Below, in pieces: positions 32,668 through 44,445 of a DNA stretch of 64,000 nucleotides; within the stretch, counting starts at the first letter, position 1; each line of letters begins with the position of its first letter. The position numbers and the translations under genes are program-made. Where the stretch lies: the NCBI RefSeq assembly GCF_002752655.1, contig NZ_CP023737.1, positions 3,434,001-3,498,000 on the forward strand, in the 5' to 3' direction. The notes beneath the pieces were generated by a model that saw only the letters and a list, made by a program, of their open reading frames with translations, searched no databases and had not been told where the DNA came from. The DNA comes from Methylosinus trichosporium OB3b. GTDB taxonomy: Bacteria > Pseudomonadota > Alphaproteobacteria > Rhizobiales > Beijerinckiaceae.

Positions 32668-34071
32668 CTATGCCGACAGCCGGCGCGAGGCGTCGTCGCC
32701 GACCTTCGCGTCGAGTCGCGTGACGCGCAGCGGCAGCGCGCCCTTCGGCCGCGTCGTGAAGCTCGGCGCCAGCTCGAGGCGATGGCCGGGCGCGGTCTCG
32801 AAGCGGAACGCGCGCACGAGAGTCGCCAGGATCGCCGTCATCTCCAGCATCGCGAAGCCCATGCCGACGCAGATGCGAGGCCCGGCGCCGAAGGGCAGGA
32901 AGGCGTAGCGCGGCCGCGCCTTCACTTTGTCCGGCGCGAAACGGTCGGGGTCGAAGCCGAGCGGCTCGTCCCACAGCGTCTCGTTGCGATGCAGGCACCA
33001 GGTGATGATGTAAATCGGCTCGTTCGCGCGCACGTGATGCGGCCCGAGCGTCGTGTCGGCGCGCGCCTGACGGCCGATCGCCGCCGCCGGCGGAAACAGC
33101 CGCATCGACTCCTGCAGAACCTGCCGCGTGAAGGCGAGAGTCTCGACCGTGTCGGCGCCGATCTCGGCGTCGCCGCAGAGGCGGCAGACCTCCTCGCGCA
33201 GGCGCTGCTGCGATTCCTGGTCCTTGGCGAGCAGCCAGAGGCTCCAGGCGAGCGCGACCGCCGCCGTCTCATGGCCGGCGAGCAGGAAGCCGTGAATATT
33301 GGCGACGAGCTCGCTGTCGTCGAGCGCGCGGCCGGTTTCCGGATCGCGCGCCGAGAGCATGAGGCCGAGAATATCGCGCCTGTCGTCCGCCACGGCGCGC
33401 CGGGCGGCGAGCAGCTTGTGCGTCTCGGCGCGCAGAAAGCGCGTGGCGCGGCGCGCGGCGAGGAAGCCCGGATAGGGCGTCAAATCCGGCGGCAGATGAA
33501 ACATCGCCGCCAACATGCGCCAGCCGACGCCGCCGAGCACGGGACGCAGCGCCGCGATGAAGCCGTCGCGATCGAAATCCTCCGCGGCGCCATAGACCGC
33601 CTTCTCGATCACAGCGAAGGTGGTGCGTGACATGGCGTGCATGATGTCGACGCTCGCGCCCTGCTCGAGGTCGCGCCACTCCTGCGCCTGCGCCTGCGCG
33701 CAGCGAGAAAAATGCGGAACGAGCGCGAGAATATTCTCGTGGCGGAAGGCGGGCGACAGCGCGCGCCTCTGCCATTTCCACTCGGCGCCCTCCGAGAAGA
33801 ACAGGCTGTCGCGCTCCACCGGGCCGGCGAGCGCCCTGCTGACCACCTCGTCGCGGCGGAAGGCGTCGGCGCGGGAGACCAGCAATTCCTCGATGAGCGC
33901 CGGACTCGCCACATAATGCATGCGCGGCACGATCTCGAGAAAGCCTTCGGACGTCCAATAGTCGGAGCGATAGGCCTGCGTCGGATAGTTTTCGAGGAAG
34001 TTGCGGCTGACCGCCAGAAAGGAGGGCGTCGCACGCGGCGTGAAGGGAAGGAAATCGGGATCGTGAAACAT
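32668..34071 (-). CDS. Cytochrome P450
   Basis: A 467-residue haem monooxygenase. The haem-ligand loop is FGAGPRICVGMG with Cys401. The oxygen-activating I helix has AGHETAA (about residue 265) and the K helix QESMRLFPP (ExxR, about 322). Its length and loop resemble CYP4/CYP102-haem-domain-like bacterial P450s, which often hydroxylate fatty acids or terpenoids; the substrate is unknown. No ferredoxin or reductase gene lies nearby. The start at 34071 has GGAG about 10 bases before it. Confidence 0.9.
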   Translation of the reverse strand: MFHDPDFLPFTPRATPSFLAVSRNFLENYPTQAYRSDYWTSEGFLEIVPRMHYVASPALIEELLVSRADAFRRDEVVSRALAGPVERDSLFFSEGAEWKWQRRALSPAFRHENILALVPHFSRCAQAQAQEWRDLEQGASVDIMHAMSRTTFAVIEKAVYGAAEDFDRDGFIAALRPVLGGVGWRMLAAMFHLPPDLTPYPGFLAARRATRFLRAETHKLLAARRAVADDRRDILGLMLSARDPETGRALDDSELVANIHGFLLAGHETAAVALAWSLWLLAKDQESQQRLREEVCRLCGDAEIGADTVETLAFTRQVLQESMRLFPPAAAIGRQARADTTLGPHHVRANEPIYIITWCLHRNETLWDEPLGFDPDRFAPDKVKARPRYAFLPFGAGPRICVGMGFAMLEMTAILATLVRAFRFETAPGHRLELAPSFTTRPKGALPLRVTRLDAKVGDDASRRLSA

Positions 34072-34226
34072 GCCGGCTCTCCATCGCAAGCCATTGTTCA
34101 CGATCCTATCAGATGTCCGCCCTCGATCAAAAAGGGGCCTCCGCCTGCGCGTGTCCAAAGTCGGCTTGTTGCGCCGCCGCCGCGCCCACTGTAGACGGCG
34201 CTGTCCGCGCTCCCATCTAATCCGCC

Positions 34227-36008
<1,782 letters not shown>

Positions 36009-36171
36009 TCGCGCCGACATGGGAGAATGACAGCGGGAGAGGGACGCGCCCTTTCCGCGCGAAGATCTACGACGGATTACGGCCGCGCCGCGGGGAGGGC
36101 GCGCCCATTTCGCCGATTGACAGGGCCGCGCCCTTGCCGCCTATAGCCGGCAATCCTTGGAGCCACGATTC

Positions 36172-37029
36172 ATGCCGCACACCGGTCTCGAGAACATCAT
36201 CACCACCGCCTTCGAGGACAGGGCCAATATCGACGCCTCGACGCAGGGCGACATTCGCCACGCGGTCGAGAGCGCGCTGCGCCTCCTCGATTCGGGCAAG
36301 CTGCGCGTCGCCGAGAAGATCGAGGGCGAGACCGGGCCGTCCTCCTGGAAGGTCAATCAATGGCTGAAGAAAGCCGTGCTGCTCTCCTTCCGCCTCAATG
36401 ACATGAGCGTGATCGAGGGCGGGCCCGGCGGCGCCACCTGGTGGGACAAGGTTCCGTCTAAATTCGCCGGCTGGGGCGCGGCCGAGCATAAGGCGGCGGG
36501 CTTCCGCTCCGTGCCGGGCTCCGTCGTGCGCCATTCCGCCTATGTGGCGCCGGGCGTCATTCTGATGCCCTCCTTCGTCAATCTCGGCGCCTTCGTCGAC
36601 GCCGGGACCATGGTCGACACCTGGGCGACGGTCGGCTCCTGCGCGCAGATCGGCAAGAATGTGCATCTCTCGGGCGGCGTCGGCATCGGCGGGGTGCTGG
36701 AGCCGCTACAGGCCGGCCCCACCATCATCGAGGACGATTGCTTCATCGGCGCGCGCTCGGAGATTGTCGAGGGCGTCGTCGTGGGCAAGGGCGCGGTGAT
36801 CTCCATGGGCGTCTTCATCGGCGCCTCGACCAAGGTGATCGACCGCGCCACGGGCCAAATTCACACCGGCTATGTGCCGCCCTATTCGGTGGTGGTGTCC
36901 GGCAATCTGCCCGGAAAGCCGCTGCCGGACGGCTCGGCCGGCCCGTCGCTCTATTGCGCCGTCATCGTGAAGACGGTGGATGCGCAGACGCGCGGCAAGA
37001 CCGCGATCAACGAGCTGTTGAGGGACTGA
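36172..37029 (+). CDS. dapD: 2,3,4,5-tetrahydropyridine-2,6-dicarboxylate N-succinyltransferase
   Basis: A 285-residue trimeric acyltransferase of the succinylase branch of lysine and diaminopimelate synthesis. [20 protein letters not shown] in the N-terminal domain, then hexapeptide-repeat left-handed helix segments ([60 protein letters not shown]) are typical. The ATG at 36172 sits 9 bases after TTGGAG. Its stop overlaps the DUF805 start (ATGA). Confidence 0.95.
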   Translation: MPHTGLENIITTAFEDRANIDASTQGDIRHAVESALRLLDSGKLRVAEKIEGETGPSSWKVNQWLKKAVLLSFRLNDMSVIEGGPGGATWWDKVPSKFAGWGAAEHKAAGFRSVPGSVVRHSAYVAPGVILMPSFVNLGAFVDAGTMVDTWATVGSCAQIGKNVHLSGGVGIGGVLEPLQAGPTIIEDDCFIGARSEIVEGVVVGKGAVISMGVFIGASTKVIDRATGQIHTGYVPPYSVVVSGNLPGKPLPDGSAGPSLYCAVIVKTVDAQTRGKTAINELLRD

Positions 37030-37511
37030 TGGCGGCGCCCTTTCGCGACCGGCTGGTCTTCCTGTTTCGCACCGAGGCGGGTCGCATCGACCGCGCGGAC
37101 TGGCGGCTCGGCGCCGCCATCCTCGCGGCGCCGCTCGTCCTGCTGACGCTGGCGATGTGGGCGCTGCTGCCCTACACGTTCCACGATCTCGCGACGACTC
37201 CACTGTTCGTCTGGCAGACGATGATCGCCTATTTCTACCTCTGCCTTTATGCGCTCGCGGTGCTGGTGATCGCCGCGAGCTTCGTCAATCTCTCGGCCAA
37301 GCGCTTTCGCGCGCTCGGCCGGCCGGCGCCCGTGGCGCTCGCCGCCGCGTTGCCGCTGGCGGCGCTGCTCGCCGCCTCGGCGCATTTCATGCAGCCGCAT
37401 GTCGCGGACGCCATGCCGCGCTGGCAGGTGACGATTTTCGACCTGATCCTCGCCGCCATGGCGCTGTGGAGCGCCTATGAGCTCGGGGTCCGCGACGAGG
37501 CTGCGCGCTGA
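37029..37511 (+). CDS. DUF805-like membrane protein
   Basis: A 160-residue inner-membrane protein with four hydrophobic helices. LFRTEAGRIDRADWRLGAAI and NLSAKRFRALGRPAPVALA resemble the DUF805 pattern (GRi.R..yW, then a.RlhD.g.). Function is unknown. It overlaps dapD by four-base ATGA coupling, so it is translated together with it. Confidence 0.65.
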   Translation: MAAPFRDRLVFLFRTEAGRIDRADWRLGAAILAAPLVLLTLAMWALLPYTFHDLATTPLFVWQTMIAYFYLCLYALAVLVIAASFVNLSAKRFRALGRPAPVALAAALPLAALLAASAHFMQPHVADAMPRWQVTIFDLILAAMALWSAYELGVRDEAAR

Positions 37512-37515
37512 GGCG

Positions 37516-37755
37516 TCAGCTCTTCTTCGGCGCCATGATCTCCTGCTTGCTGAAATTGCTGAGATCGCCCTCGGCGGCGGCGGCCCGGCGCCATGATCTG
37601 GCGATGGCCGGATATTTGATCTCGACTTGGATTTTCGAGACCCCCTGGTGAAGCTTCTCGCTGCCGCAGGACGGGCATGCCGGCGTGTCCGAGGCGCGAA
37701 CCAGAAGCTCGAATTCCGCGTGGCAATTCTCGCATTGGTAGGAATAGAGCGGCAT
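37516..37755 (-). CDS. FmdB-like zinc-ribbon protein
   Basis: A 79-residue protein with a zinc ribbon: YSYQCENCHAEFELL and PACPSCGS give two CxxC knuckles. MPLYSYQCENCHAEFE is the standard opening of the FmdB regulatory-protein family, named after a putative formamidase regulator of Methylophilus. Molecular role is unknown. It converges on the DUF805 gene with four bases between the stops. Confidence 0.85.
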   Translation of the reverse strand: MPLYSYQCENCHAEFELLVRASDTPACPSCGSEKLHQGVSKIQVEIKYPAIARSWRRAAAAEGDLSNFSKQEIMAPKKS

Positions 37756-37849
37756 TCTGTTCCTCTTGATCGTTTTTGTCGGGCGCGCCGCCCGGCCGGG
37801 GCGGCGCCTAAATATAATGCAAACACCGTGCCGCTTCTGCGTGCCGGAA

Positions 37850-39016
37850 TCAGGGATGCACCCGCTTCAAGTATTCGTCGAAGAGCGGCACGGTGAATGC
37901 CGTGTCTCCATGCGCCGGACTAAAGATCATTCCTTTTTTTATCAAGGAGCTGCGCACCGGCGCGATACTTTCCACGAAGACGCCGAGTTCCGACGCGACG
38001 TCGCCGGATCTGTGGGGGCCTGGGCCGAGCGCGGCCATCGCGAAAAGATAGTCCTTTTCCCTTGGGGTCAGGCGGTCGAAACGAACCCGAAAAAAGCTCT
38101 CATCGAGATTTTTGAGAGCTGTTGCGCTTGCTTGCTCGACGTCAGCTTTCGTGATTGGCGAGTTTTGCGCGATGTTCCACGCATGATAACCCCATTCTTG
38201 CAAAAAATATGGATAGCCTTGAGTAAGCCGAATAACAGAATCGACGGCGCTTTGTTCAAAACTGACACCTTCACGACGCGCAGGCTCTAAAAGAGCGGTT
38301 GCGGCGTCCTCATAGGACAGCTTATCGATTTTAGGGTAGTCGAAAAGTCGCTCGGCGTAAGACTTCGAGCGACCGGCAAGCCCGACGAGCTGCGGAAGGC
38401 CGGCTGCGATCAATACTATTGGAAGCTGCTTTTGCGCAACGCGGTGCATCGCCATTATCAATGCGCTAAACTCTACCTCTGGGACATACTGCAATTCGTC
38501 GATTATGATTGCGACTGACGATTGGCGGGATTTTGCAGCAACACCGATGGCCTCGACGAGATCGGGCAGATCGGCCTCCAAATCGCCACTATCGGCGGAC
38601 CCGACCTCCGGATCCACTCCGATGTCGAAGCCCTCCCAATTGACTTTCACCGTCGATATAAACGATCGCAAGACCATCATGCCTCGCTTAACCGATTCGT
38701 TCACCATTTCCTTCGTATCGAGTTTGAACAAAATTTTTCTGAGACATGGTATTAAAAGTTCAGGAAGGCTTTTCCCTTCCGGTGACTCTAGCAATATGGC
38801 GACATACCCGCTTTTTTCGGCAATTTCCTGTATTTTATTCAAAAGCACCGTTTTGCCTACGCCACGCAGGCCGACCAGCATGAAGCTTTTTGCTTGGCGA
38901 CCCATCTTTACTCGCGCAAGCGTGGTCTTCGTCTTTTGAATGAGCTCGTCTCGGCCTGCCAGCTCAGGGGGCTGGCTACCTGCGCCCGGCGCATAGGGGT
39001 TCGTGACGGCGTCCAT
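37850..39016 (-). CDS. Stand-alone AAA/ORC1-like ATPase
   Basis: A 388-residue P-loop ATPase. The Walker A is GLRGVGKTVLLNKI, the Walker B is VAIIIDELQYV (with a sensor-like Asp-Glu), and a C-terminal winged-helix-like domain spans about 310-388 (LTPREKDYLFAMAALGPGPH...SGDVASELG). Such single ATPases are common in accessory DNA, sometimes as STAND-like sensors. GC content and codon use (many aaa, att, aat) are lower than in the neighbours, which suggests horizontal acquisition. The start at 39016 is preceded by TAAGG. No partner gene is adjacent. Confidence 0.75.
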   Translation of the reverse strand: MDAVTNPYAPGAGSQPPELAGRDELIQKTKTTLARVKMGRQAKSFMLVGLRGVGKTVLLNKIQEIAEKSGYVAILLESPEGKSLPELLIPCLRKILFKLDTKEMVNESVKRGMMVLRSFISTVKVNWEGFDIGVDPEVGSADSGDLEADLPDLVEAIGVAAKSRQSSVAIIIDELQYVPEVEFSALIMAMHRVAQKQLPIVLIAAGLPQLVGLAGRSKSYAERLFDYPKIDKLSYEDAATALLEPARREGVSFEQSAVDSVIRLTQGYPYFLQEWGYHAWNIAQNSPITKADVEQASATALKNLDESFFRVRFDRLTPREKDYLFAMAALGPGPHRSGDVASELGVFVESIAPVRSSLIKKGMIFSPAHGDTAFTVPLFDEYLKRVHP

Positions 39017-39170
39017 AGCGACCTTACCAATCTTATTGATCTTATTGTCATGGAGGATAAGATAAGTAATATACATAAGGACGTCAAGCGGCGATCGGTC
39101 GCAGATCCACTTATGGAACGGCTTTCGCTTGCCCTCGTATCGCGCCTCTCGCCCGTCACCCCCGGAGCCC

Positions 39171-40373
39171 ATGACCACCGCCCGATACAAAGCCCGCTTC
39201 ATTCCCTCGCTCGATCAGGTCGACGCGGGCGAATGGGACGCGCTCGCCAATCCGCCGGGCCTCACGCCGGAAGAGGCCGAAGGGGAGCGCTACAATCCCT
39301 TCATCTCCAGCGCCTTTCTGCTCGCGCTCGAGCGCTCGAAATCGGTCGGCGCGCGCACCGGCTGGACGCCGCTCTACACGCTGCTCGACGATCCCGATGG
39401 GCGGCTCGTCGCCGCCGCGCCCTCCTATGTCAAAATGCACAGCATGGGCGAATATGTCTTCGATTTCGGCTGGGCGCAGGCCTATGAGAACGCGGGCGGG
39501 CGCTATTATCCCAAGATTCAGGTCGCCGTTCCGTTCACGCCCGCGACCGGACGTCGTCTTCTGGTCGCCCGCGACGCGCCGGAGGGCGCGCGCGAATCCC
39601 TGATCGCCGCGCTGCGCGCCTTGCGGCAGGCGGCCGAGGCCTCCTCACTCCATGTCACCTTCGGGACGAAGGCCGAGACGCGTGCGCTCGAGGGCGCCGG
39701 CTTCGCGCCGCGCGTCGGCGAGCAGTTCCATTTCCTCAACGAGAACTATCGCGATTTCGACGATTTCCTCGCCGCGCTGTCCTCGCGCAAGCGCAAGACC
39801 ATCAAGCGCGAGCGCCGCGACGCTTTGGGCGACGATCTCTCCATCGATCTGCTCAGGGGAGCCGACATAAAGCCCGAGCATTGGGACCGCTTTTTCGCCT
39901 TCTACATGGACACGAGCGGGCGCAAATGGGGGCGGCCCTATCTCACGCGCGATTTCTTTCATCAGATCGGCGCGACCATGGCGGAGCGCGTCCTGCTGGT
40001 GATGGCGCGGCGCGGCGATGAGCATATCGCCGGCGCCATTAATTTCCTCGGCGACGACGCCATCTATGGCCGCAATTGGGGCGCGCTGGAGGAGCGGCCC
40101 TTCCTGCATTTCGAGGTCTGTTATTATCAGGCGATCGAATACGCCATCCGCCACGGCTATCAGCGCGTGGAGGCGGGGGCGCAGGGCGAGCACAAGCTGG
40201 CGCGCGGCTATCGGCCGGCGCCGACGCATTCGGCGCATGATTTCGCTGATGCGCGGCTGCGCACGGCGGTCGACGAGTTCCTGTCGCGCGAGAAGGTCGC
40301 GATCGACGAGGCGGTCGCCGATTACGAGGCCGGCCTGCCGTTCCGCCGCGACGGCGCGGCGCAGAGCGAATGA
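39171..40373 (+). CDS. DUF482 / GNAT-fold (FemX-like) protein
   Basis: A 400-residue protein of the COG3146 family, annotated as GNAT or peptidoglycan-bridge-like acyltransferase. NPFISSAFLLALERSKSVGA, PSYVKMHSMGEYVFDFGWA, LSSRKRKTIKRERRDAL, and LHFEVCYYQAIEYAIRHGYQ with EAGAQGEHKLARGYRP are the conserved landmarks. Substrate is unknown. The ATG at 39171 is the first with family similarity. The stop is followed by a GC-rich hairpin. Confidence 0.85.
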   Translation: MTTARYKARFIPSLDQVDAGEWDALANPPGLTPEEAEGERYNPFISSAFLLALERSKSVGARTGWTPLYTLLDDPDGRLVAAAPSYVKMHSMGEYVFDFGWAQAYENAGGRYYPKIQVAVPFTPATGRRLLVARDAPEGARESLIAALRALRQAAEASSLHVTFGTKAETRALEGAGFAPRVGEQFHFLNENYRDFDDFLAALSSRKRKTIKRERRDALGDDLSIDLLRGADIKPEHWDRFFAFYMDTSGRKWGRPYLTRDFFHQIGATMAERVLLVMARRGDEHIAGAINFLGDDAIYGRNWGALEERPFLHFEVCYYQAIEYAIRHGYQRVEAGAQGEHKLARGYRPAPTHSAHDFADARLRTAVDEFLSREKVAIDEAVADYEAGLPFRRDGAAQSE

Positions 40374-40419
40374 AACCGCGCTGAACCAGCTCATTGTTTC
40401 AGCGGCGCCTCCCGCCTCC

Positions 40420-40439
40420 TCTCCCCGCTCGCGGGGAGA
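40420..40439. terminator. Hairpin after the DUF482 gene
   Basis: TCTCCCCGC (40420-40428) and GCGGGGAGA (40431-40439) pair perfectly around TC. It lies between convergent genes and may end either transcript. It is also preceded by GCCTCCTC as in the repeats at 32382 and 32599, so it may be a REP-like unit. Confidence 0.55.
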
Positions 40440-40515
40440 AGCGGCGGCCGGCGGCGTTGTCGCTGGCCGAATGCGCATGTGGACCGCGTCAAGACTCGGC
40501 GAAATCTCCGGCCGA

Positions 40516-42015
40516 TCAGATCGTCTGATTATAGGCGCCGACGCCGTCGCTCTGGCGCAGCACGGCGTCGATCGCCTGGAACATCTCCCGCATGCGCGCT
40601 TCCGACGCCGGGCTCTCGACGACGACCACCAGCTCCGGCTTGTTGGAGGAGGCGCGCACCAGACCCCAGGTGCCGTCCGCGACCGTCACGCGCACGCCAT
40701 TCACGGTGACGAGATCGCGAATCTTCTGGCCGGTGAAGGCCTCGCCGTCGGCAGCCATCTTCTGGAAGCGCGCCGTCACCTCTTCGACGACCTGATATTT
40801 GCGCTCGTCGGCGCAATGGGGCGACATGGTCGGCGAGCCCCAGGTCTTGGGCAGATCGGCGTAGAGGTCGGACATGGACTTGGTCGGATTGCGGTCGAGC
40901 ATCTGCAGCACATGCACGGCGGTCAGAATGCCGTCGTCATAGCCGCGGCCGATCGGCGTGTTGAAGAAGAAATGCCCCGACTTCTCGAAGCCGGCGAGCG
41001 CTTTCAGCTCGGTGACGCGGCGCTTGATGTAGGAATGGCCGGTCTTCCAATAATCCGCCTTGACGCCGCGGGCCAGAAGCTCCGGATCGGTGCCGAAGAG
41101 GCCGGTCGATTTCACATCGACGACGAAGGTCGAGCCCGGATAGAGCTTGGCGAGATCGCGCGCCAGCATCACGCCGATCTTGTCGGCGAAAATCTCGTCG
41201 CCCTTGTTGTCGACGACGCCGCAGCGATCGCCGTCGCCGTCGAAGCCGAGCCCGACGTCGGCGCCGCTCTCGCGCACCTTGTCGGCCATGGCGTGCAGCA
41301 TGTGCAGATCTTCGGGGTTCGGATTATAGTGCGGGAAATTATAGTCGAGCTCGATGTCGAGCGGCACGACCTCGCAGCCGATGCGCTCGAGCAGCTTGGG
41401 CGCGAAGGCGCCGGCCGTGCCATTGCCGCAGGCGGCGACGACCTTCAGCTTGCGCGAGAGCTTCACATTGGCGGCGAGATCGTCGAGATAGATTTGGCCG
41501 AAATTCTCGACATAGCGATAGGAGCCGCCCTCGGCGAAGCGGAAGGCGCCCGCGAGCACGATCTCCTTCAAGCGCCCCATTTCCACGGGACCGAAAGTGA
41601 CGGGCCGCTGCGCGCCCATCTTCACGCCGGTCCAGCCATTGTCGTTGTGCGAGGCGGTGACCATGGCGACGGCCGGAACGTCGAGCGCGAATTGCGCGAA
41701 ATAGGCCATGGGCGAGAGCGCGAGGCCGATGTCGTGCACGCGCACGCCCGCCGCCATCAATCCGGAGATCAGCGCCAGCTTGATCGAGGAGGAATAAGCG
41801 CGATAGTCGTGCCCGGTGACGAGCTCGGGCGCGACGCCCATCTCGTGGATCAGCGTCCCGAGCCCGAGGCCCAGCGCCTGCACGCCCATGAGATTGAGCT
41901 CTTTCTCGAACAGCCAGCGCGCGTCATATTCACGAAAGCCCGTGGGCTTGACCAGCGGCGTCTGCTCGAAGGCGAAGGTGTTGGGCGACAATTCGGCGAC
42001 GGGCTTCGGGAACAT
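40516..42015 (-). CDS. Phosphomannomutase/phosphoglucomutase
   Basis: A 499-residue member of the alpha-D-phosphohexomutase family. MVTASHNDNGWTGVKM contains the catalytic phosphoserine (TASHN). GFDGDGDRCGVVD binds Mg. FEKSGHFFFNTPIGRGYDDG is the sugar-binding loop, and a C-terminal domain binds phosphate (RASSNKPELVVVVES). It interconverts the 1- and 6-phosphates of mannose or glucose for nucleotide-sugar synthesis, which fits the nearby galE and galU. GAGGAG lies 7 bases before the ATG. Confidence 0.9.
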   Translation of the reverse strand: MFPKPVAELSPNTFAFEQTPLVKPTGFREYDARWLFEKELNLMGVQALGLGLGTLIHEMGVAPELVTGHDYRAYSSSIKLALISGLMAAGVRVHDIGLALSPMAYFAQFALDVPAVAMVTASHNDNGWTGVKMGAQRPVTFGPVEMGRLKEIVLAGAFRFAEGGSYRYVENFGQIYLDDLAANVKLSRKLKVVAACGNGTAGAFAPKLLERIGCEVVPLDIELDYNFPHYNPNPEDLHMLHAMADKVRESGADVGLGFDGDGDRCGVVDNKGDEIFADKIGVMLARDLAKLYPGSTFVVDVKSTGLFGTDPELLARGVKADYWKTGHSYIKRRVTELKALAGFEKSGHFFFNTPIGRGYDDGILTAVHVLQMLDRNPTKSMSDLYADLPKTWGSPTMSPHCADERKYQVVEEVTARFQKMAADGEAFTGQKIRDLVTVNGVRVTVADGTWGLVRASSNKPELVVVVESPASEARMREMFQAIDAVLRQSDGVGAYNQTI

Positions 42016-42315
42016 CGTAACTCCTCGGGCGTGACCTCGCTGCGCCAGCACATAAGCGAAAAGCGGCCCGACGCCAAACGCATTCGGCGCGAGCGGCTCC
42101 GTCGAGAATGCGGCGGGCGCTGCAATAGGCGGAAATCTCCACGTTCAAAACTCGGCCGGCCGCGATCATGCAGCGGCGAAGGCGGCGAAATTCAGATCAT
42201 ACGAAGCGGTTCTGCTCGGTCGTGCGCGAGACGCGCGGCGCTATTCAACAGTTTGAAGCAGCTTCGACTTGTCACGCCTCGCGCCGGCCGCCCGCCTGCG
42301 GATGCGCAAACTCTG
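42016..42315. other. Intergenic region between galE and the phosphomannomutase gene
   Basis: Three hundred bases with no convincing gene; the short open frames are Arg/Cys-rich. It should contain the promoter of the phosphomannomutase gene, but no clear -35/-10 pair stands out. Confidence 0.5.
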
Positions 42316-43305
42316 TCAGACCGGCGGCTGCTCGACCAAGCGGCGCTCCCAGTCGAGCGCTTGGCGCACGATCGCCTCGAGATCGTCATAGCGCGGCGTC
42401 CAGCCGAAAGCGGCTCTGATCCGCTCATTGGCGGCGACGATCGCCGCCGGATCGCCGGGGCGCCGCCCGGCGAGCTCGACCGGAAAATCGACGCCCGACA
42501 CGCGCTTCACCATCTCGATCACCTCGAGCACGGAAAAGCCGTGGCCATAGCCGCAATTGCACACGAGGCTCGCGCCGCCCGAGCGCAAATGCCGCAGCGC
42601 GTCGAGATGAGCGCGGGCGAGGTCGTTGACCTGGATGTAATCGCGCACGCAGGTTCCGTCCGGCGTCGCATAATCCGTTCCGAACACCTGCAGCTTGGGA
42701 CGCAGCCCCAGCGCCGCCTGCGCCGCGACCTTGATGAGATGCGTGGCGTTGGGCGTCGACTGGCCGGAGCGGCCGAGCGGATCGGCGCCGGCGACGTTGA
42801 AATAGCGCAGGACCACATAGTCGAGGCCGTGGGCGCGGCTCGCATCCTCCAGCATCCATTCGACCATCAGCTTGGAGCGCCCATAGGGCGACACCGGGGC
42901 GAGGACAGCATCCTCGGTGACGGGATTGGACTGCGGATCGCCATAGACGGCCGCGGTGGAGGAGAAGATGAAGCGCTTCACGCCCGTCTGGACGGCGTTG
43001 GCCAGCAGGCTGCGCGCCTTGGCCGTGTTGTTGAGATAATAGCCGAGCGGATCGGCGACCGATTCCGGAACGACGATCTTCGCGGCGAAATGGATGATCG
43101 AGTCGATCTGGTTATAGACGAGAATGTCGCGCACCAGCTCGTCGTCGCCGAAATCGCCGACAATCATCGGGACATCGGCGGGAACAGCCGAGCGGAAGCC
43201 GGTGGAGAGGTCGTCGAGCACGACCAGCTTCTCGCCCGCGTCGCGCAGCTCGAGCGTCATATGGCTGCCGATATAGCCCGCGCCGCCGGTTACGAGAATG
43301 GTCAT
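42316..43305 (-). CDS. galE: UDP-glucose 4-epimerase
   Basis: A 329-residue extended short-chain dehydrogenase. [10 protein letters not shown] binds [14 protein letters not shown] carries the catalytic Ser/Thr, [10 protein letters not shown] the catalytic Tyr and Lys, and [11 protein letters not shown] is a GalE signature. It interconverts UDP-glucose and UDP-galactose for polysaccharide synthesis. The gene is divergent from galU, with about 125 bases between them that must hold both promoters. Confidence 0.93.
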   Translation of the reverse strand: MTILVTGGAGYIGSHMTLELRDAGEKLVVLDDLSTGFRSAVPADVPMIVGDFGDDELVRDILVYNQIDSIIHFAAKIVVPESVADPLGYYLNNTAKARSLLANAVQTGVKRFIFSSTAAVYGDPQSNPVTEDAVLAPVSPYGRSKLMVEWMLEDASRAHGLDYVVLRYFNVAGADPLGRSGQSTPNATHLIKVAAQAALGLRPKLQVFGTDYATPDGTCVRDYIQVNDLARAHLDALRHLRSGGASLVCNCGYGHGFSVLEVIEMVKRVSGVDFPVELAGRRPGDPAAIVAANERIRAAFGWTPRYDDLEAIVRQALDWERRLVEQPPV

Positions 43306-43430
43306 GCGGCCACGCCTCTGCTGGAGACTTCCCTAAGCCCGAAATAAAGGGCAAAAGGGGCGGGCGCGCTCGAAAGCGGGCGCCGGGCGGCGACGCATCG
43401 CCGCAATCGCCACGATGCAACGGATTACAC

Positions 43431-44312
43431 ATGAGCAAGCGCATTCGCAAGGCAGTTTTTCCGGTCGCAGGCCTCGGCACGCGGTTTCTTCCCGCCACCA
43501 AGGCGGTTCCGAAGGAAATGCTCACAGTGGTCGACCGGCCGGTGCTGCAGCATGTCGTGGACGAGGCGCGCGAGGCGGGCATAGAACATTTCATTTTCGT
43601 GACCGGACGCAACAAAGCGGTGATCGAGGATCATTTCGATATTTCCTATGAGCTCGAGGATACGCTGCGCCGGCGCGGCAAGACCAAGGAATTCGAGGCG
43701 CTCGCCGCCGATCTGCCGCCTGCCGGCGCGACCAGCTTCACGCGCCAGCAGGCGCCCCTCGGCCTCGGCCACGCCGTCTGGTGCGCGCGCGAGATCGTCG
43801 GCGACGAGCCCTTCGCGGTGCTGCTGCCCGATATGGTGACTTTGCCCAATGGGCCGAAGCAAAGCCGCTGCCTCGCGCAGGCGGTCGCCGCCTATGAGGC
43901 GCATGGCGGCAATATCATCGCGGTGGAGGAGGTTCCGCCGGAGGAGACGCATCAATATGGGATCGTCGCGGTGGCGAAGGATTATGGCGACAGCTTCGAG
44001 ATCGCCGGCATGGTGGAGAAGCCGCCGCGCGGCACGGCGCCGAGCAATCTGATGATCTCGGGCCGCTATATTCTGCAGCCGGAGATCTTCTCCATTCTGG
44101 AGAAGGGCGAGAAGGGCGCGGGCGGCGAGATTCAGCTCACCGATGGCATGGTGGCGCTGCAGGCCAGCCAGTCTTTCCACGGCGTGCGCTTCGACGGTCG
44201 GACCTATGACACGGGCTCGAAGCTCGGCTTCCTCGCCGCCAATATCGCCTTCGGCCTGGCGCGGCCGGATATCGCCGAGGGCCTGCGCGCGGAGCTGAAG
44301 AAGCTGCTGTGA
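43431..44312 (+). CDS. galU: UTP--glucose-1-phosphate uridylyltransferase
   Basis: A 293-residue nucleotidyltransferase. [20 protein letters not shown] is the nucleotide-binding loop with catalytic residues. [30 protein letters not shown] and [20 protein letters not shown] are typical of GalU. It makes UDP-glucose, the substrate for galE. The gene lies head to head with galE and is followed by a long hairpin. Confidence 0.95.
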   Translation: MSKRIRKAVFPVAGLGTRFLPATKAVPKEMLTVVDRPVLQHVVDEAREAGIEHFIFVTGRNKAVIEDHFDISYELEDTLRRRGKTKEFEALAADLPPAGATSFTRQQAPLGLGHAVWCAREIVGDEPFAVLLPDMVTLPNGPKQSRCLAQAVAAYEAHGGNIIAVEEVPPEETHQYGIVAVAKDYGDSFEIAGMVEKPPRGTAPSNLMISGRYILQPEIFSILEKGEKGAGGEIQLTDGMVALQASQSFHGVRFDGRTYDTGSKLGFLAANIAFGLARPDIAEGLRAELKKLL

Positions 44313-44349
44313 CCGGCGGCTTGCGCCGGATGGGTGATTATCTCGAGAA

Positions 44350-44407
44350 GCGAGCCTGAAGGCTCGCGGTCCAAGCCCGTACCTGGACCGCGAGCCTTCA
44401 GGCTCGC
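44350..44407. terminator. Perfect 24-bp hairpin between galU and irr
   Basis: Arms 44350-44373 and 44384-44407 are perfectly complementary around a 10-base loop. Each arm is itself palindromic because it contains GCGAGCC-TGA-GGCTCGC with one more base. It lies between two convergent genes and probably acts as a bidirectional terminator. The same palindrome core occurs at 699-722. Confidence 0.75.
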
Positions 44408-44445
44408 ATTTCGTGACGTTCAAATCGGCCGAAGCGAGACCGCCC

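Noticed and set aside
40018..43347. A 1109-codon plus-strand frame opposite the phosphomannomutase and galE
   Set aside because: It has no recognisable domain and is antisense to two genes with full catalytic motifs.
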